From Anisus vortex (lineage: Eukaryota; Mollusca; Gastropoda; Planorbidae), in assembly GCA_949126835.1 (NCBI GenBank), contig OX421507.1, forward strand, positions 27,974,822 through 28,038,821: a DNA stretch of 64,000 nt. The letters are read 5' to 3'. The position numbers and the translations under genes were made by a program. Below are positions 60,108-64,000 of the stretch, piece by piece (the first letter of the stretch is position 1; every line of letters starts with the position of its first letter). A model generated the notes under the pieces. It saw only the letters and a list, made by a program, of their open reading frames with translations. It searched no databases and had not been told where the DNA came from.

Positions 60108-60985
60108 TGGACAAGCGTACGGCAGGTTTAATAAATTAGGGATCAGGGTACGGCAGGTTTAATACATTAGGGATCAGGGTACGGCAGGTTTAATAAATGT
60201 GGGATCAGGGAACGGCAGGTTTAATTAATGTGGGATCAGGGTACGGCAGGTTTAATAAATGTGGGATCATGGTACGGCAGGTTTAATAAATGTGGGATCA
60301 GGGTACAGCAGGTTTAATAAATACGGGATCAGGGTACGGCAGATTTAATGAATTAGGCATCAGGGTACGGCAGGTTTAATAAATGTGGGATCAGGGTACG
60401 GCAGGTGTAATAAATGTGGGATCAGGGTACTGCAGGTTTAATAAATGTGGGATCAGGGTACGGAAGGTTTTATAAATTAGGGATCAGAGTACGGCAGGCT
60501 TAATAAATGTGGGATCAGGGTACGGCAGTTTTAATAAATGTGGGATCAGGGTACAGCAGTTTTAATAAATTAGGGATCAGGGTACGGCAGGTTTAATAAA
60601 TTTGGGATCAGGGTACGTCCGGTTTAATAAATGTGGGATCAGGGTACGGCAGGTTTAATAAATGTGGGATCAGGATACAGCAGCTTTAATAAATTAGGGA
60701 TCAGGGTACGGCAGGTTTAATAAATGTGGGATCAGGGTACGGCAGGTTTAATAAATTAGGGTATCAGTTTACGACAGGTTTATTAAATGTGGGATCAGGG
60801 TACGGCAGGTTTAATAAATTAGGGATCAGGGTATGTCAGGTTTAATACATGTGGGATCAGGGTACGGCAGGTTTAATAAATGTGGGATCAGGGTACGGCA
60901 GTTTTAATAAATGTGGGATCAGGGTATGGCAGGTTTAATATATGTGGGATCAGGGTACGGCAGGTTTAATAAATTTGGGATCTGT
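60108..60985. repeat. 31-bp minisatellite (about 28 copies)
   Basis: Tandem 31-bp unit made of ACGGCAGGTTTAATAAA, then TGTGGGATCAGGGT. Two main variants, TGTGGGATC and TTAGGGATC, are interspersed. It begins after AATGGACAAGCGT and ends at TTTGGGATCTGTG. Confidence 0.97.
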
Positions 60986-61032
60986 GTCCTGCATCTAATA
61001 AAATCTTGACTACGTTCGGCAATTATATTCTA

Positions 61033-61061
61033 CTAGAAATATCCCGTGGGGAATCCACGGG
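61033..61061 (-). mobile_element. Helitron-type 3' terminus (minus strand)
   Basis: The reverse complement reads a perfect 7-bp stem CCCGTGG-ATTCC-CCACGGG, then ATATTT, then CTAG followed by T. A GC-rich hairpin a few bases before CTRR, with an A/T host junction, is the hallmark of Helitron 3' ends. The element body would extend to the right; its TC start is not identified, so its length is unknown. Confidence 0.55.
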
Positions 61062-61860
61062 GATAAAGAATTTAGTATTATGTGTTCTTAATATTTTTAT
61101 AAATTGTTTTTATATTTCTGCTATGCTTTTTCAAAAGTCTGGAAAAATGAGCCGGAAGTAATGTAGGCTTAAGTCATGGCTTTAAATTTAAGAAACGACG
61201 ATTCTAATTAATGTTACTTGAAATGTGTATCGATTCGTTGAGATAAATTAAACAAAAACATAGTTTTCTTTAACTGCTTTTTTTTCACTGTAATAAATTC
61301 AAATATGAAACTTTTCCTTTAAAGTAATATTATGTGTATTTTCTTGTTTACAATTCTGTAATTGACTGTTGAGTGTTTACAAAGCGACAACACTTGATCA
61401 TCTATAAAATCTTCGACATGATCGAATGTCTGATCTGAATTTTTTTAATTGCTATCACAAAAACCAGAATGATTGGGAATTGTAGACGTCATAGATAAAA
61501 GGGTAGGGTTCAGTGTTGAGGAACCAAGTTGATAGATTTAGATTAAAAGACTTTCAGTTTTATTGTATTCTGAGAAGATCTCTAAGTGTTCAAATTGCGA
61601 TGTATTTTCTTTGCAATGAATCAACAGCCGCTGCAAGACAAATTTTGGATCGAGATTTCTCAAAAGCATAGTGAAAGCATTATCATAATTGCTCTTTTCT
61701 TTGGTGTATGACATTATTATCATTGGTGTCATATTTTATAACAATCAGTTTCATACCAGAGATTACTACAACTGTTTGTAAGCTCGAGCGTTCGGGTGAA
61801 TCTCCGAAGGTTCTGAGAATGTATCTTGATATATGCTAGTGTTTATTTTCAGTTCTGAAA

Positions 61861-62080
61861 GGTGTCTCTGAGCCTACCCAGCTACGATGGGTACCTGAAA
61901 TTCACTAGGGGAAAGTAAAGGTAGCTGGGCTTTGTGAGCTTAAATTTGTGATGGAAATGCAATCTCCTAGTATGGCGTGGCCACTGAAACTTATGAACAC
62001 TGATTTATGGTCCTTATTGATCGTGTGAGGCCAGACATTATAAGCATAGTCATAGCCATCGGGTAATGGGTAGCAAGATT
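61861..62080 (+). mobile_element. SINE-like segment
   Basis: Contains CCTACCCAGCTACGATGGGT, ACCTGAAATTCACTAGGGGA and AAGTAAAGGTAGCTGGGC, closely resembling a conserved body I recall from tRNA-derived SINEs of marine invertebrates (ACCCAGCT..TGGGTACCTGA..GGGGAAAGTAAAGG). The tRNA-like head upstream is not convincingly recognisable, and the 3' tail is not defined. No second copy is in the window. Confidence 0.45.
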
Positions 62081-63860
62081 ACTATAATATAGGCTAAATT
62101 TAGTTCATCGCTGTACTTTTCATCCAATAAACCTTTTTTTCTTTCAAAATCAAATTTGTGTTCCATGTTGGGAAAGTGGGGGTAAGCAAAGGATAATATG
62201 TTGATAATTCTAAAGCCAAGTATAAAGAGTTCAAGTTTATTAAATTATTAAAAATACTTTTATAATACCATTTTTAAATATTTTTGTGCTTTATACAAAA
62301 GTGAAAAACTTAAATGTTTTTAAAGTTTTAAATTTCTGAACAAAATTTCCGAAGAAATAAGTCAACGTCTACGGAGAAAAGAATGGTGGAAAGGAAAAAA
62401 ATAGAAATTGACTATACGAAGATCTACTTATTATAGACCTAGTTTTATATTTGCTAAATTGAAGAGAAAAGAAAACAAGATATAAAAAAGTATAGAGTTA
62501 GGAATCAAACTTTAAAAATTCATTATCAGACTTTTTTATTCACAAGCCTTTTTAAACATTCTAAAAAGTATGTTATGTATGCGTGTGTTTGTGTGTGTGT
62601 GATGGAGGCAGACAGACGGAAATGGATATGATTTATAATCTTTGCCCACACACGTTTAGGTAGAGACATATTTAAAATGCTAAGATTGAACGTCGTCTGC
62701 TATATATTTTTCAAAGCAGGATTTACATGATTTTCAAACCTAATCGCTATGCTATATTTAAAAAAAAATTAAGCAGAAATATCCACATTTAGATCCTTAT
62801 TCTAAATTGCTTAGACATACACATGTAGGCCATATGGGTATATTAATATTGTTTAGATATTACCAAAACCTATAATAAGATTGACCACTTGCTTTGATAA
62901 ATCCGCTATTTGGTGACTCGTAAACTCACGTTTCGGAATTAACTATTACAAACTGAATTATTGACCTACGGTTTAGTAATTCGCTATTATTTTATCAATG
63001 GAAAACTATAAACTTTATTAGTTGCCAGTTGTTGTCGGAGAAAATAAAGGAATATTACAGACATAAAATGCAAACGAATAGACGTAAATTAAAACTTGTA
63101 AATTATCTATATGATAAAAGTAAATTTCAATTTTAAATGTTAGCGTTTCAATGTCGATATGTAGAAGAATGCCTTCACAGCTTCTGTAGTATGTTAGATC
63201 TATAAGATAAGAACTCAAAGATTAAAATCGAAAGTTGTACACAAAGGAATAATCGATGTAAATATTGTAAATTACAACTTTTAAATAATGTATTTGTAAA
63301 AGGAAATATTTATAAAAGGAGCGACTGGACAATAATAAAAGAAAAGTACTCAAATTATCATAGCTTATACTACAATTAGTATTTCTGCTCTTTGATAATA
63401 ATAAAAATAATATTAATGTGGCTAATTTAGCGCATATCCCGTTGATGAGACTTCTACGACGCTGACGACAGTTACAGAATACAGACAACGAACAACACAC
63501 GATAAAGTAAATATGTATAAGCATAAACTGCTAACGAAATATCATGACTCGATTGACTTCTTTTCGGAATTTTCTTGTGCAATGTACACTTATGTTTTAT
63601 TTATTTGCTACGATTTTCTTCATGAAAAATTAAAATTGAAAGTCGTATACAGCGGAAACATTTAGACGAGAGTAGGAGCGTAGAAGTCATTTAATCTTTA
63701 AAAATAGAGCAAGCGGTTCAACTTATTATAATCTATGATAGTACAAAAATTCATTTATATTTGAAAAAACGCAAATTAATAAAACGGAAGTGTACTTTGC
63801 ACAAGGGAATCATGAATTCCAAAAAAAGAAGATAATAGTAGAAAAAACGAAAGCAAGCGT
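62081..63860. other. AT-rich unique DNA, no gene recognised
   Basis: Short open frames on the minus strand (for example 63,018-63,218 and 63,222-63,524) have no recognisable domain and match AT-rich chance frames. A short GT run lies near 62,585-62,600. Confidence 0.6.
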
Positions 63861-63861
63861 T

Positions 63862-64000
63862 CAATGTGTATTATCATATCATATCATATATCATCTCATA
63901 TATCATATACTATCATATATATAAATCTCAAAAGGAATATGTATGTATGTGGCTATCATATATATCATATCATATCATATCATATCATATATATATATAA
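63862..64000. repeat. (ATATC)n-type pentameric microsatellite
   Basis: Runs of ATCATATCATATCATAT interrupted by about 40 bp of unique sequence (63,917-63,955). The window ends inside it. Confidence 0.92.

Noticed and set aside
61538..61732. 64-codon minus-strand ORF as a gene
   Set aside because: No recognisable domain, splice signals or neighbours support it; it is AT-rich chance sequence or an unrecognisable transposon scrap.

Overview
The window comes from a repeat-rich animal genome, probably a marine invertebrate. The evidence is eukaryotic: non-LTR and LTR retrotransposons, hAT and Helitron relics, an intron-containing gene remnant, and long satellite and microsatellite tracts. The phylum cannot be fixed from sequence alone. 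I see no intact host gene; almost everything recognisable is satellite DNA or a transposable element.

Layout. 1-3,200: a 43-bp minisatellite, a solo LTR (family A) with its target duplication, TA/TCTA/CA microsatellites and a 47-bp minisatellite. 3,201-33,628: one large satellite array of a 35-bp monomer (about 24.5 kb of satellite). It is interrupted twice: at 9,207-10,996 by a solo LTR (family B) that itself holds a second family A solo LTR, and at 13,285-17,374 by a nearly full-length LINE. The right part of the array is organised as a higher-order repeat with a 2,966-bp period. The LINE sits inside one higher-order unit, and the uninterrupted (empty) site is present in four other units. 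33,781-34,420: a CA-rich 28-bp minisatellite.

36,264 to about 46,200: a degenerate minus-strand LINE whose endonuclease domain is split by a 4.3-kb LTR element (39,909-44,243, TTAA duplication). That element keeps only a gag ORF fused in frame to an integrase-tail-like segment, so it is an internally deleted, non-autonomous element. 46,560-48,322: a plus-strand Ty3/Gypsy-type pol relic in which the integrase tail precedes RT-RNase H, the order reported for the Gmr1 group. 49,137-51,270: a minus-strand hAT transposase relic. 51,471-53,029: a three-exon remnant resembling the cysteine-rich intracellular domain of P2X7-like proteins. 53,500-54,760: a minus-strand Helitron Rep N-terminal relic. 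55,280-55,366: a 5'-truncated copy of the plus-strand LINE's 3' end. 56,840-57,403: a possible two-exon acidic gene remnant. 57,790-59,300: a second hAT relic. 60,108-60,985: a 31-bp minisatellite. 61,033-61,061: a Helitron-type 3' terminus, followed by a SINE-like segment and AT-rich DNA with a pentameric microsatellite at the end.

The most informative parts are the LINE (2A-type ribosome-skipping motif plus PHD finger, with its empty site preserved), the higher-order satellite, the nested solo LTRs, the IN-before-RT relic, the gag-integrase-tail fusion, and the P2X7-domain pseudogene whose exons are too short or broken to appear as long open frames.
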